Assembly (NCBI RefSeq): GCF_002551815.1
Contig: NZ_NVPR01000029.1
Location: 8,542-45,433 of the forward strand
DNA length: 36,892 nucleotides
DNA from: Bacillus sp. AFS098217
GTDB lineage: Bacteria; Bacillota; Bacilli; Bacillales; Bacillaceae_G
Reading direction: 5' to 3'
Positions 1 through 7,437 of this stretch are shown here, piece by piece. The notes beneath the pieces are model-generated. The model saw only the letters and a list, made by a program, of their open reading frames with translations. It was not told where the DNA came from and searched no databases. Made by a program: the position numbers and the translations under genes. Within the stretch, counting starts at the first letter, position 1. Each line of letters begins with the position of its first letter.

Positions 1-81
1 ACAGAAAGAGCAAACGAGTGTAGGCTATATTTTATTATGCATAGCAGGGATTTAGATATCGAAAAATTAAAAAGGATTTAT
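1..81 (+). repeat. Dispersed bcr-type repeat, copy 1 (cut by window edge)
   Basis: The first 81 bases match the distal part of two longer copies elsewhere in the window (22925-23116 on + and 27688-27878 on -). Shared blocks include AAACGAGTGTAGG, AGCAGGGATTTAGAT and CGAAAAATTAAAA, ending in TTTAT at 77-81. The proximal half lies outside the window. It resembles the roughly 150-200 bp non-coding repeats of the B. cereus group; which bcr number applies is uncertain. The remaining stretch to the first gene holds a near-palindrome at 104-119 (ATTCGTTCTAGCGAAT) and no clear promoter. Confidence 0.75.
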
Positions 82-254
82 ATAACTTGCTACATATTCA
101 CTTATTCGTTCTAGCGAATACTAAAATTCTTTGTTATTTTTAACGAGGTTCTTTATAGTATAGATATAAGCTTTTTCAAGATATACAAGGTTACTAATAT
201 GAATTAAATACAATTAAGAAGCTTCATTTTACATAACAAGAGGGTGTGTATACA

Positions 255-1502
255 ATGTCATTACAGTCAAAATATTTAGCGGGTATTTCACTTGGGGTTA
301 TGGGGGTAGGTTTTGCAGCAACAATCCCTTTTCAAGGAGCGGTAGCAGGGGAGATTATACAAGGTGGATTTGAGGCTGGATTAGTTGGTGGACTTGCCGA
401 TTGGTTTGCGGTTACAGCTTTATTTCGTCATCCGATGGGTATTCCCATTCCGCATACAGCTTTATTACCTAAAAACCGGAAACGGGTTACAAAAGGACTC
501 ATTTCTACATTAGAGAATGAGTGGTTGACGAAGGAAAGTATCACAAATAAAGTGAAAGAAATGCAGTTAGCACAAATGGTATTACAGGTTGCTGAGAGAG
601 AGTTGCAATCCGATAGCGTGAAGAAAGGGATTGTTACAATTGCTGAAAAGGCGATTCTTCAAATTGATACCGAAAAGCTAGCTACTGTAATTGAAAAAGA
701 ATTAAAAACATATTTGCATACGATTAATACAGGAAACATATTGGAAATCCTTATTAATCAATTAGTTGTACAAGAATATGATGAAAAAACGCTTGATTAC
801 ATGTTGGTAAAAGCGAAAGAATGGACAGCTCAAGATGAAGCTCGTTATCAGCTTGGAAGTTTAGGTATGAAAGCAATGGAAAATATAAAAGTGGATGGAT
901 TTTTGCAGTTTACTCTTAAATCTTTCATGAATATTGTAGATGAAGAGAAAATCGGAAACATTTTGCAGAAGTTTGTGATTAGTAATATTAGTAGTTTGCA
1001 AAATCCAGATAATAGTACAAGACAACTTATATTAATGAAAATTCGCCAAGAACTTATTAATGTGAAGGGGAATGAATCGGTATTACAGGAATTGGAGAAT
1101 TGGAAAGAAAGCTGGATTACAAATTGGAATGCTGCTGACAAAATAAAAGAATTGCTAGGACAAGCACAGGAAAGAGCAGTGGCTTTTATTAAAAAAGAAG
1201 AGTTTGCAGATCAATATCTTCATCCATTTTTAACAAAGCAAATGAACAAAGTGAAAGAAGACCCAGTAACAGTTCAAAAAATAGAAGATTGGTTGCAAAA
1301 GCAAATTGTAAACCTTGTTGAAAATAATCATTCTAAAATCGGAAAGCTTGTACAAGAAAATCTTGATAAGCTAGACGATCAAACATTGATCGAAATGATT
1401 GAAAATAACCTCGGTAAAGATTTGCAATGGATCCGTGTGAATGGTGCTGTTTGTGGCTTTATAATTGGATTGGTTTTAGAAGGAATTAAAGCACTTATAT
1501 AG
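255..1502 (+). CDS. DUF445 family membrane protein (YheB-like)
   Basis: A 415-residue member of the DUF445 family. The N-terminus is hydrophobic (about residues 7-35) and is followed by the family hallmark GGLADWFAVTALFRHPMG and an IPHTALLPKNR block. The centre is long, charged and helical. A C-terminal hydrophobic segment (GAVCGFIIGLVL) completes the usual layout of two membrane anchors with a large domain between. A GTG lies in frame at 246, but the ribosome site AGAGGG at 239-244 nearly touches it and sits 10 bases before ATG 255, so 255 is chosen. The gene appears monocistronic, with a terminator directly after it. The B. subtilis homologue is YheB; no precise biochemical role is known to me. 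Confidence 0.85.
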   Translation: MSLQSKYLAGISLGVMGVGFAATIPFQGAVAGEIIQGGFEAGLVGGLADWFAVTALFRHPMGIPIPHTALLPKNRKRVTKGLISTLENEWLTKESITNKVKEMQLAQMVLQVAERELQSDSVKKGIVTIAEKAILQIDTEKLATVIEKELKTYLHTINTGNILEILINQLVVQEYDEKTLDYMLVKAKEWTAQDEARYQLGSLGMKAMENIKVDGFLQFTLKSFMNIVDEEKIGNILQKFVISNISSLQNPDNSTRQLILMKIRQELINVKGNESVLQELENWKESWITNWNAADKIKELLGQAQERAVAFIKKEEFADQYLHPFLTKQMNKVKEDPVTVQKIEDWLQKQIVNLVENNHSKIGKLVQENLDKLDDQTLIEMIENNLGKDLQWIRVNGAVCGFIIGLVLEGIKALI

Positions 1503-1507
1503 GAAAG

Positions 1508-1547
1508 AACCTTCCATATGATATGAAATCCATGTGGAAGGTTTTTT
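1508..1547 (+). terminator. Intrinsic terminator after DUF445 gene
   Basis: AACCTTCCATAT pairs with ATGTGGAAGGTT (11 of 12 positions) across a 12-base loop and runs into six T. It ends the single-gene unit upstream. Confidence 0.9.
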
Positions 1548-1643
1548 AGTATCCGAAGAAATTTCTACTTCAATTATATAGACGTAAGACATGATTAGTG
1601 ACCCTACATATATGTAAAAAACATAATAATATATTTTAAGAGA

Positions 1644-1693
1644 GGAAACTACTTCAAAAACGTGTAAAAAAATAGTTTCGGGAAGTATATAAT
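1644..1693 (+). promoter_or_regulatory. Candidate promoter and inverted repeat before the two-component operon
   Basis: A perfect TATAAT lies at 1688-1693 with no good -35 at 17 bases, which suggests an activator-dependent promoter. Immediately upstream, GAAACTA (1644-1650) and TAGTTTC (1673-1679) form a perfect inverted repeat. A second arm pair (ACTTC/GAAGT) extends the symmetry. This could be an operator for the regulator encoded next; that role is inferred only. Confidence 0.4.
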
Positions 1694-1726
1694 GAGCAAT
1701 AGGGAGATGTTACATGGAGAAAGGAT

Positions 1727-2401
1727 GTGAATGTTAGTAGGGGAATTTCCGTACTAACAAGCATGAAAATAAAAATATTAATAGCTGATGATAACTCTTT
1801 TATTAGAGAAGGCATGAAGATTATTTTAAGTACATACGAAGAATTTGAAGTGTTAGAAACAGTAAATGATGGGAAAGAGGCTCTAGATTATTGCAAAAAA
1901 CATGATGTAGATATTGCGCTTTTAGATGTCCGTATGCCAAATATGAATGGCGTAGAGGCGACAAAGTTAATTTGTGAGGAGACAAAAGCGAAGCCGCTTA
2001 TTTTAACGACATTTGATGATGATGAGTATATTTTGGAGGCAGTAAAGAAAGGAGCGAAAGGTTATTTACTGAAAAATAACGACCCGGAGCGCATTCGTGA
2101 TGCGATAAAAGGAGTATATAACGGGCAAACTGTTATGCAAGACGTAGTGCTTGATAAAATTAAGTGTAACTTGCTGGAAAATAAAGAAGAGGAGTCAAAA
2201 ATAGATAAGACTCTTTTCACAGAGAGGGAACTTAGTATTATAGCATTAATTGCAAAAGGTTTCTCTAATAAAGAAATTTCAAAGCAGCTCTTCATATCAG
2301 AAGGAACAATTGCAAATTATATTACGTCTATTCTAGGGAAAACGGGTCTTGAGCATCGTACGCAAATCGCGATTTACTATTTAACAGGGAAAGTAGATTA
2401 A
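1727..2401 (+). CDS. NarL/LuxR-family response regulator of an ABC-exporter operon
   Basis: A 224-residue DNA-binding response regulator. The receiver domain carries the acidic pair D21-D22, phosphoacceptor D67 in LLDVRMP, the conserved Thr in LILTTFDDD and Lys in GYLLKNN. A LuxR helix-turn-helix occupies about residues 160-220 (FTERELSIIALIAKGFSNKE). GTG 1727 is taken because GGAG at 1716-1719 is well placed. ATG 1763, directly before KIKILIADD, is the alternative and would fit the family N-terminus better, but it lacks a ribosome site. The kinase gene follows after four bases. The pair resembles LnrK/LnrJ, YvfU/YvfT and DesR/DesK; the linked ABC-2 genes favour the Lnr type. Confidence 0.85.
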   Translation: MNVSRGISVLTSMKIKILIADDNSFIREGMKIILSTYEEFEVLETVNDGKEALDYCKKHDVDIALLDVRMPNMNGVEATKLICEETKAKPLILTTFDDDEYILEAVKKGAKGYLLKNNDPERIRDAIKGVYNGQTVMQDVVLDKIKCNLLENKEEESKIDKTLFTERELSIIALIAKGFSNKEISKQLFISEGTIANYITSILGKTGLEHRTQIAIYYLTGKVD

Positions 2402-2405
2402 TGAT

Positions 2406-3506
2406 ATGGAATTTTGGTTAACTTTAAGTAAATTTATTGTTTTTTTATATATTGTGTTCAGCTATATTCATTTAAATGTTACGAACTTACCGTGGATTAT
2501 ACTTACTTTGCTTATATATCTTTCTATAAATGTGATGATTTCTATATTAAAAAAAGATACGTACAATAAGGTTTTAATCTGCGTGTCAGTTGGCGTAATC
2601 ATACTGTTTACGTGGAAGATTCATCCGTTTTTTATTTTGTTTTTACCTTTGAACTTATATGAAATTGCAAATTATTATATAGAAAAGAAATGGTTAATCT
2701 TTTTCATTATGATCCTTCCTATTATTTTTATAGGTGAAGGTATTCAAATGACGTATGGACTTATTAGTACATTTTGTTTTTTTTCCTTAACGATGGCCCA
2801 CCGCTATATAGCACGATTATTAAAACTCGAAATGCAAAATGATAAAATGAGAAAAGACATACAAAGACTTACGAAAAATTTAAATGAAAATAAAGATTAC
2901 ATAAGGCAATCAGAATACACATTTAAGTTAGAGGAGAGAAATCGATTATCTCAAGAAATTCATGATAAAATTGGTCACTCGATGACGGGTGCACTTATTC
3001 AAATGGAAGCAGCGAAGAGATTAATGGAAATAGATAAAGTGAAATCTGCTGAGTTATTACAAAATGCAATTCATATTTCGAAAGACGGCATTGAAAGCAT
3101 TCGGATTACATTAAAAAATATGAAGCCACCAACAGAGCAAATTGGCATTCATCGTATGAAATTATTCATAGAGGAATTTTCCAGTAAGCATGATGTAAAC
3201 ATTCCTTTCGTATATAAAGGGAATTTAGATATGATTTCTCCAATCCAGTGGAAAATTATCGGTGAAAATGTTACGGAGGCGTTAACAAATGCGATGAAAT
3301 ACGCTGATGCGACAGCCATCTCAATAGATATTCATGTACTTAATAAAATGGTGAAAGTACAAGTGAAGGATAATGGAAAAGGTGAAACTCTCGTTAAAAA
3401 AGGTCTCGGTATTATGGGGATGGAGGAGAGAACAGCGTCTGTAAACGGTAAAATTATTGTAGATGGGACAAGTGGTTTTTCAATAACAATGTTGTTGCCG
3501 ATATAA
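2406..3506 (+). CDS. Membrane sensor histidine kinase (HisKA_3 type)
   Basis: A 366-residue sensor kinase that should phosphorylate the regulator encoded four bases upstream. About five hydrophobic helices fill residues 5-140 with almost no extracytoplasmic loop, as in intramembrane-sensing kinases. A coiled linker follows. The HisKA_3 dimerisation helix has phosphoacceptor H186 in QEIHDKIGHSM. The ATPase domain has the N box (NVTEALTNAMKYA), DNGKG and GLGIMGMEER. Kinases of this build next to ABC-2 exporters usually respond to membrane-active compounds; the inducer cannot be read from the sequence. Confidence 0.87.
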   Translation: MEFWLTLSKFIVFLYIVFSYIHLNVTNLPWIILTLLIYLSINVMISILKKDTYNKVLICVSVGVIILFTWKIHPFFILFLPLNLYEIANYYIEKKWLIFFIMILPIIFIGEGIQMTYGLISTFCFFSLTMAHRYIARLLKLEMQNDKMRKDIQRLTKNLNENKDYIRQSEYTFKLEERNRLSQEIHDKIGHSMTGALIQMEAAKRLMEIDKVKSAELLQNAIHISKDGIESIRITLKNMKPPTEQIGIHRMKLFIEEFSSKHDVNIPFVYKGNLDMISPIQWKIIGENVTEALTNAMKYADATAISIDIHVLNKMVKVQVKDNGKGETLVKKGLGIMGMEERTASVNGKIIVDGTSGFSITMLLPI

Positions 3507-3523
3507 GGGAATGGGACGGGGAT

Positions 3524-3565
3524 GAATCATCTCATATGAAAAAAGTGAATAATCTCATGTGAAAA
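3524..3565 (+). repeat. Two 19-bp direct repeats before the ABC genes
   Basis: GAATCATCTCATATGAAAA (3524-3542) recurs as GAATAATCTCATGTGAAAA (3547-3565), 17 of 19 identical. The copies start 23 bases apart, about two helical turns. Each contains a partial palindrome (TCATATGA or TCATGTGA). The pair lies between kinase and ATPase genes, and the second copy runs into the terminator stem. It could be a binding site for the upstream regulator or a chance duplication. Confidence 0.55.
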
Positions 3566-3601
3566 GAATGAACTTCTGCACTGAGCAGGTTCATTCTTTT
3601 T
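3562..3601 (+). terminator. Terminator between regulator pair and ABC genes
   Basis: AAAAGAATGAAC pairs with GTTCATTCTTTT and an inner CTGC/GCAG stem extends it, with a two-base bulge and T run. It separates the two-component genes from the transporter genes, so the latter need read-through or their own promoter. A TATAAT lies at 3605-3610 just after the hairpin, without a convincing -35. Confidence 0.8.
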
Positions 3602-3642
3602 GTTTATAATAACAGCAGAGAAACCGAAATAGGGGTGAAATA

Positions 3643-4452
3643 ATGAATACATTGGAAATTAAAAATTTAACGAAAAAATTTGGTGATTTCATCGCGGTAG
3701 ATAATATGTCTTTATCTATTAAAGAAGGAGAAATATTTGGATTTTTAGGATCGAATGGTGCTGGTAAGAGTACAACGATAAATATGATTGCTGGGCTGTT
3801 AAGAAGTAATGAAGGTGAAATCAGCATACTAGGAAAAAATATAAAGAAAAATAATCGATTTGCGAAAATGAACATCGGTATTGTTCCACAAGATATAGCA
3901 ATATATGAAGAGCTAACCGCCTATGAAAATGTGAAATTCTTTGCTGGATTGTACGGACTAAGAGGAGCTGAACTAAAAGCGAGAGTAGAGGAAGCACTTC
4001 AATTTGTGGGGCTTAGTGATAAACATAAAAGCTACCCGAAAAACTTTTCTGGCGGGATGAAAAGAAGGCTGAATATCGCTTGTGCAATCGCTCATAGACC
4101 GAAGTTAATTATTATGGATGAACCGACAGTTGGAATTGATCCGCAGTCAAGAAATTATATCCTTCAGTCTGTCCGGAAATTAAATGAAATGGGAAGCACC
4201 ATTATTTATACGAGTCACTACATGGAAGAAGTAGAAGAGATTTGTACGAAAATAGCAATTGTAGATCACGGTAAAGTAATTGCAGAAGGAACGAAAGAAC
4301 AGTTAAAAGCGATTATTACAGATACGAAAGACATTTGGATTGAAGTGAAGTCAGTAGAAAATCTAGACGTTGAAAAATTAAAAGAGATAAACGGTGTGAA
4401 AGCTGTTCAAATTGAAGAGAACGTAATTAAAGTAAATTCTGATGCAGGATAA
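3643..4452 (+). CDS. ABC transporter ATPase, C-terminally truncated by an in-frame stop
   Basis: The ATP-binding subunit of an ABC-2 exporter. It has Walker A GSNGAGKST (36-44), a Q-loop at IVPQD, signature FSGGMKRR, Walker B LIIMDEPTVGID and switch histidine in YTSHYMEE, so the catalytic core is complete. Translation stops at TAA 4450-4452 after 269 residues. The same frame continues open for 42 more codons to TAA 4579-4581. Intact homologues are about 310 residues and end with LETVFLTLTG, which here lies beyond the stop. The lost part is the end of the accessory domain (DUF4162 type) after the ATPase core. The truncated protein could still work, or the gene may be inactive. It resembles LnrL. 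The start has AGGGGTGA six bases upstream. Confidence 0.8.
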   Translation: MNTLEIKNLTKKFGDFIAVDNMSLSIKEGEIFGFLGSNGAGKSTTINMIAGLLRSNEGEISILGKNIKKNNRFAKMNIGIVPQDIAIYEELTAYENVKFFAGLYGLRGAELKARVEEALQFVGLSDKHKSYPKNFSGGMKRRLNIACAIAHRPKLIIMDEPTVGIDPQSRNYILQSVRKLNEMGSTIIYTSHYMEEVEEICTKIAIVDHGKVIAEGTKEQLKAIITDTKDIWIEVKSVENLDVEKLKEINGVKAVQIEENVIKVNSDAG

Positions 4453-4581
4453 AATAATTTAAATAAAATTATTCAACACTTTATTAATCATGACATTGAA
4501 ATTCGCTCGTTAGAGGAGCAGGCTCCGAATTTAGAAACGGTATTCCTTACATTGACCGGAAGAAACTTACGAGATAAATAA
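4453..4581 (+). pseudogene. Severed 3' end of the ABC ATPase gene
   Basis: In the frame of the upstream ATPase this stretch reads 42 codons without a stop and contains SLEEQAPNLETVFLTLTGRN, the usual end of this ATPase class, followed by TAA. No start codon with a ribosome site precedes it, so it is probably not translated on its own. A single base change at codon 270 (for example from GAA, CAA, AAA or TTA) would explain the break; there is no frameshift. Confidence 0.8.
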
Positions 4582-4616
4582 AGTGATTTTAAGAATAGAA
4601 AAGGGAGGTTCATCGA

Positions 4617-5726
4617 TTGAACATCTTCAATATTGCAGTTATGCACATTAAAAGAGATTTCAGGGACGTAAGAACTTTAGTTTTTATGTTAGCATTTCCG
4701 ATTGTGCTTATGCTTGTATTAGGAACAGCGTTAAGTAACGCATTTAATAGCGATAGTCATTCGATTAAAGATATACAAGTGCTTTATAAAGATGAAGCGA
4801 GTAGCATGTTTTCTCAATCATTTGAAGAATTTACTAAAGAGGTCGATAAATCGGGAATCCATTTTAAAAAAGCTTCCGAAGGTATAGATGAGAAAGAAGA
4901 AGTGAAGCAAAATAAATATGCTGCATATGTAGAATTGAATAAAGATGGTGCGAAATTTTATGGAAGCGACAGAAGTAGTATTGAAGGAAGTATTGTTGAA
5001 GGAATGCTTACGACATTTGTTGATAAGTACAATGTAGCAGTTGAAGTTGCAAAAATAGATCCAAGTAAGGTTAGCTTAGTTATTTCAAACGGAAATCATA
5101 ATGATTATATTAAAGAAACATCTTTACAAGCTGCTAAAAAACCAGGTTCTATGGATTACTTTGCGGTTGTAATGACGACAATGATTGCACTGTATGCTGC
5201 AATGGGGGCGAGTTTTTTAATTCGAGGAGAACGAATACGTAAAACAGGGGATCGTTTAATTGCAGCACCTATAAGTAAGGCTGAAATTTTCATTGGGAAA
5301 GTGCTGGGTAGTCTTGTAGCAAATGCACTTTGTCTATTACTCATCGTTTTATTTAGTAAATTTGTTTTTCAAGCGAATTGGGGCGACCATCTTGGAATCA
5401 TATTTATTATTTTACTAACAGAAGTATTTCTAGCAATTAGCTTCGGTTTAGGAATCGGATATATTACAAAAACAGGTGAGGCATCTAGAGCGATTATTAT
5501 GGTTGTTGTGCAATTAGCTTCTATTTTTGGCGGTGCTTATTTCGTAGTGGAAGAAAATGTTGTTACGAATTTATCGCCATTAACGTGGGCCAACACAGCC
5601 ATTATGAAAATTATTTATGCAAATGACATAGGGGCGGCGCTACCGGTAATATCTTTAAACCTCGGAATTTCAGCACTCTTTTTATTAATTGCGATTATTG
5701 CATTACGTAGACGGGAGGGGCTATAG
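4617..5726 (+). CDS. ABC-2 type permease, first subunit (LnrM-like)
   Basis: A 369-residue membrane subunit of the ABC-2 family. It has one N-terminal membrane helix (about 20-42), an extracytoplasmic domain of about 130 residues, then five hydrophobic helices from about 180 to 365. The cytoplasmic motif RGERIRKTGDRLIAAPISK between the helices is typical for this class, where it contacts the ATPase. A TTG start is used: AAGGGAGG at 4601-4608 lies eight bases before TTG 4617, and no ATG fits better. The next gene begins two bases after its stop, so the two permeases are probably translated together and form a heterodimeric pore. Confidence 0.82.
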   Translation: MNIFNIAVMHIKRDFRDVRTLVFMLAFPIVLMLVLGTALSNAFNSDSHSIKDIQVLYKDEASSMFSQSFEEFTKEVDKSGIHFKKASEGIDEKEEVKQNKYAAYVELNKDGAKFYGSDRSSIEGSIVEGMLTTFVDKYNVAVEVAKIDPSKVSLVISNGNHNDYIKETSLQAAKKPGSMDYFAVVMTTMIALYAAMGASFLIRGERIRKTGDRLIAAPISKAEIFIGKVLGSLVANALCLLLIVLFSKFVFQANWGDHLGIIFIILLTEVFLAISFGLGIGYITKTGEASRAIIMVVVQLASIFGGAYFVVEENVVTNLSPLTWANTAIMKIIYANDIGAALPVISLNLGISALFLLIAIIALRRREGL

Positions 5727-5727
5727 T

Positions 5728-6873
5728 ATGAAAGATATTTTATGGCTCATACAAAAAACGTTATCTGTACTTCTGAAAAATAAAAAAGGGTTACTAATCA
5801 TTATTAGCTTGCCGATAATAGGAACGCTCATCTCCTTTTCGATATATGGAAATGTAGGGCAAGGAACGTTAAATATCGGGGTTATAAATAAAGAAAATCA
5901 GCCTATAGCAAATGATACAGTGAAATTTTTAGAAGGATTAAATCATGTAAATGTAAGTAAAGTTAAGGAGTCTGAAGTAGAAGATAAACTCACTTCAAAA
6001 AAACTTGATGGTGTTATTACATTAGAGTCCGGTTTTTCGGAAAGTGTTCTAGAAGGGAAACCGAGCCATATTGAGATTTCATCGATTAAAGGCGATCAAG
6101 TAACGGGGTTTATAAAATCATATTTATATAACTATGTTGATAACATCGCTGCGATTAGTAAAGTGGCAGGTGCGGATCAAAGTACGTTTAATAATATGTA
6201 TGCAGGGTATCAAAAAAGTTCATTTAAAGTAAAGTCTGAGACACTTGAAGATACTTCGAAAAATAAGGATATGACAAATCAAACGATTGGTTATCTTATC
6301 ATGTTTATGCTATTTTCAGCGGCGAACTTATCAGGATTTATTTTAAAAGAAAAAGAGAACAGAACGTATTTTAGATTATTATCGACACCAATAGATGGAA
6401 AGAAATTTATATTATCTAATGTCGCGGTGAATATGATTATATTAACAGTGCAAATTGTAATTGCAGTATTATTTATGACGAATGTTTTTCATACGAATAT
6501 AAATATGCCTTTCACAGTGATGATTGGTGTACTCATGATATTTGCTTTAATCGCAATTGGTTTGTCTTTAGTAATTGTATCTTTTGCGAAAAATTCAACT
6601 GCTTCAAATGCGATGCAAAATGTCGTTATTGTACCGACATGTTTATTAGCGGGATGTTATTTTCCATATGATATCATGCCGAAAACAGTACAAAAAATAG
6701 CTGATTTTTTACCGCAACGCTGGCTAATGGACACGATTTCGAAATTGCAGCAAGGAATTCCGTTTTCAGAGTTGTATTTAAATATTTTAATCTTATTCGC
6801 CTTTGCAATAGCATTCTTCTTAATTGCGATTTATAAGTTTGGGCGGAATAATGATGCGAGGAATTTTATTTAA
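5728..6873 (+). CDS. ABC-2 type permease, second subunit (LnrN-like)
   Basis: A 381-residue partner permease with the same plan: an N-terminal helix (about 20-40), an extracytoplasmic domain, then five C-terminal helices. It shares the motif KEKENRTYFRLLSTPIDGKK with its class, and CYFPYDIMPK before the final helices. An open frame extends back to 5689, but GGGAGGGG at 5713-5720 points to ATG 5728, directly after the stop of the first permease. With the upstream ATPase it should form an exporter of amphipathic or antibiotic-like compounds, judged from the Lnr-type operon layout. The substrate is unknown. Confidence 0.82.
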   Translation: MKDILWLIQKTLSVLLKNKKGLLIIISLPIIGTLISFSIYGNVGQGTLNIGVINKENQPIANDTVKFLEGLNHVNVSKVKESEVEDKLTSKKLDGVITLESGFSESVLEGKPSHIEISSIKGDQVTGFIKSYLYNYVDNIAAISKVAGADQSTFNNMYAGYQKSSFKVKSETLEDTSKNKDMTNQTIGYLIMFMLFSAANLSGFILKEKENRTYFRLLSTPIDGKKFILSNVAVNMIILTVQIVIAVLFMTNVFHTNINMPFTVMIGVLMIFALIAIGLSLVIVSFAKNSTASNAMQNVVIVPTCLLAGCYFPYDIMPKTVQKIADFLPQRWLMDTISKLQQGIPFSELYLNILILFAFAIAFFLIAIYKFGRNNDARNFI

Positions 6874-6876
6874 TAG

Positions 6877-6908
6877 AAAGGATGCGGTATGATGCCGCAT
6901 CCTTTTTT
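6877..6908 (+). terminator. Terminator after the ABC operon
   Basis: GGATGCGG and CCGCATCC form a GC-rich stem around TATGATG, followed by six T. The flanking A run allows some function in the opposite direction. Confidence 0.9.
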
Positions 6909-7290
6909 ATGTGTTAGTAAATTAAAGTATCCTTTGTAATATGGATTGCTTTTATATAAAACTTCATTATGAGAGCCATGCACTATATATTTCTCACCAT
7001 CTAAAAGGAAAACGCTATTCGTAATGGTATTTCCATCACCTAATTTTGTAAGAATATCTCCTACAACTTTACCATCTGCCCATATTATTTTGGAATGTGA
7101 GGGGATCACTTGTAAATATTGAATCGTTTCTTTCGTATCCCATATTTTCTAACATCATGATGAAAGGCCCATATACAAATGTAGCTAATCCGAAGCTCCA
7201 ATTACCTGTACCCGGAATAATAACATTGCTCATAGAACTAAAAAGTCCCGGAACAAAGACGATGGGTCGTTTTCTTTTATTGGTTTTCAT
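6909..7290 (-). pseudogene. Collapsed LCAT-like lipase (alpha/beta hydrolase) gene
   Basis: On the minus strand, ATG 7290 has a good ribosome site (AGAGGTGG) and starts a frame with RPIVFVPGLF and NVIIPGTGNWSFG, typical of the N-terminus of Bacillus LCAT-like lipases. It stops after about 70 codons. A second, overlapping frame continues with WADGKVVGD, KLGDGNTITNSV and KYIVHGSHNEVL, which resemble the C-terminal Asp and His active-site regions of the same family. The middle, including the nucleophile Ser, is absent, and the two ends are out of frame. This is what a gene of several hundred codons leaves after an internal deletion. The 3' end runs into the convergent terminator. Confidence 0.65.
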
Positions 7291-7437
7291 AGTCTCCACC
7301 TCTTTATATGGATATTTTTCTCATAACAATGGCTGAACATAAAGCTGTATGTAAGGAAAGTGAATGAAATAAGCATTAAAATCAGATTTTGTTGAAGACT
7401 ACATAAAATAGATGACTTTGAGTGGAAGGAAACTGAG

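Noticed and set aside
246-254. GTG 246 as start of the DUF445 protein
   Set aside because: The ribosome site would be about one base away. ATG 255 has normal spacing.
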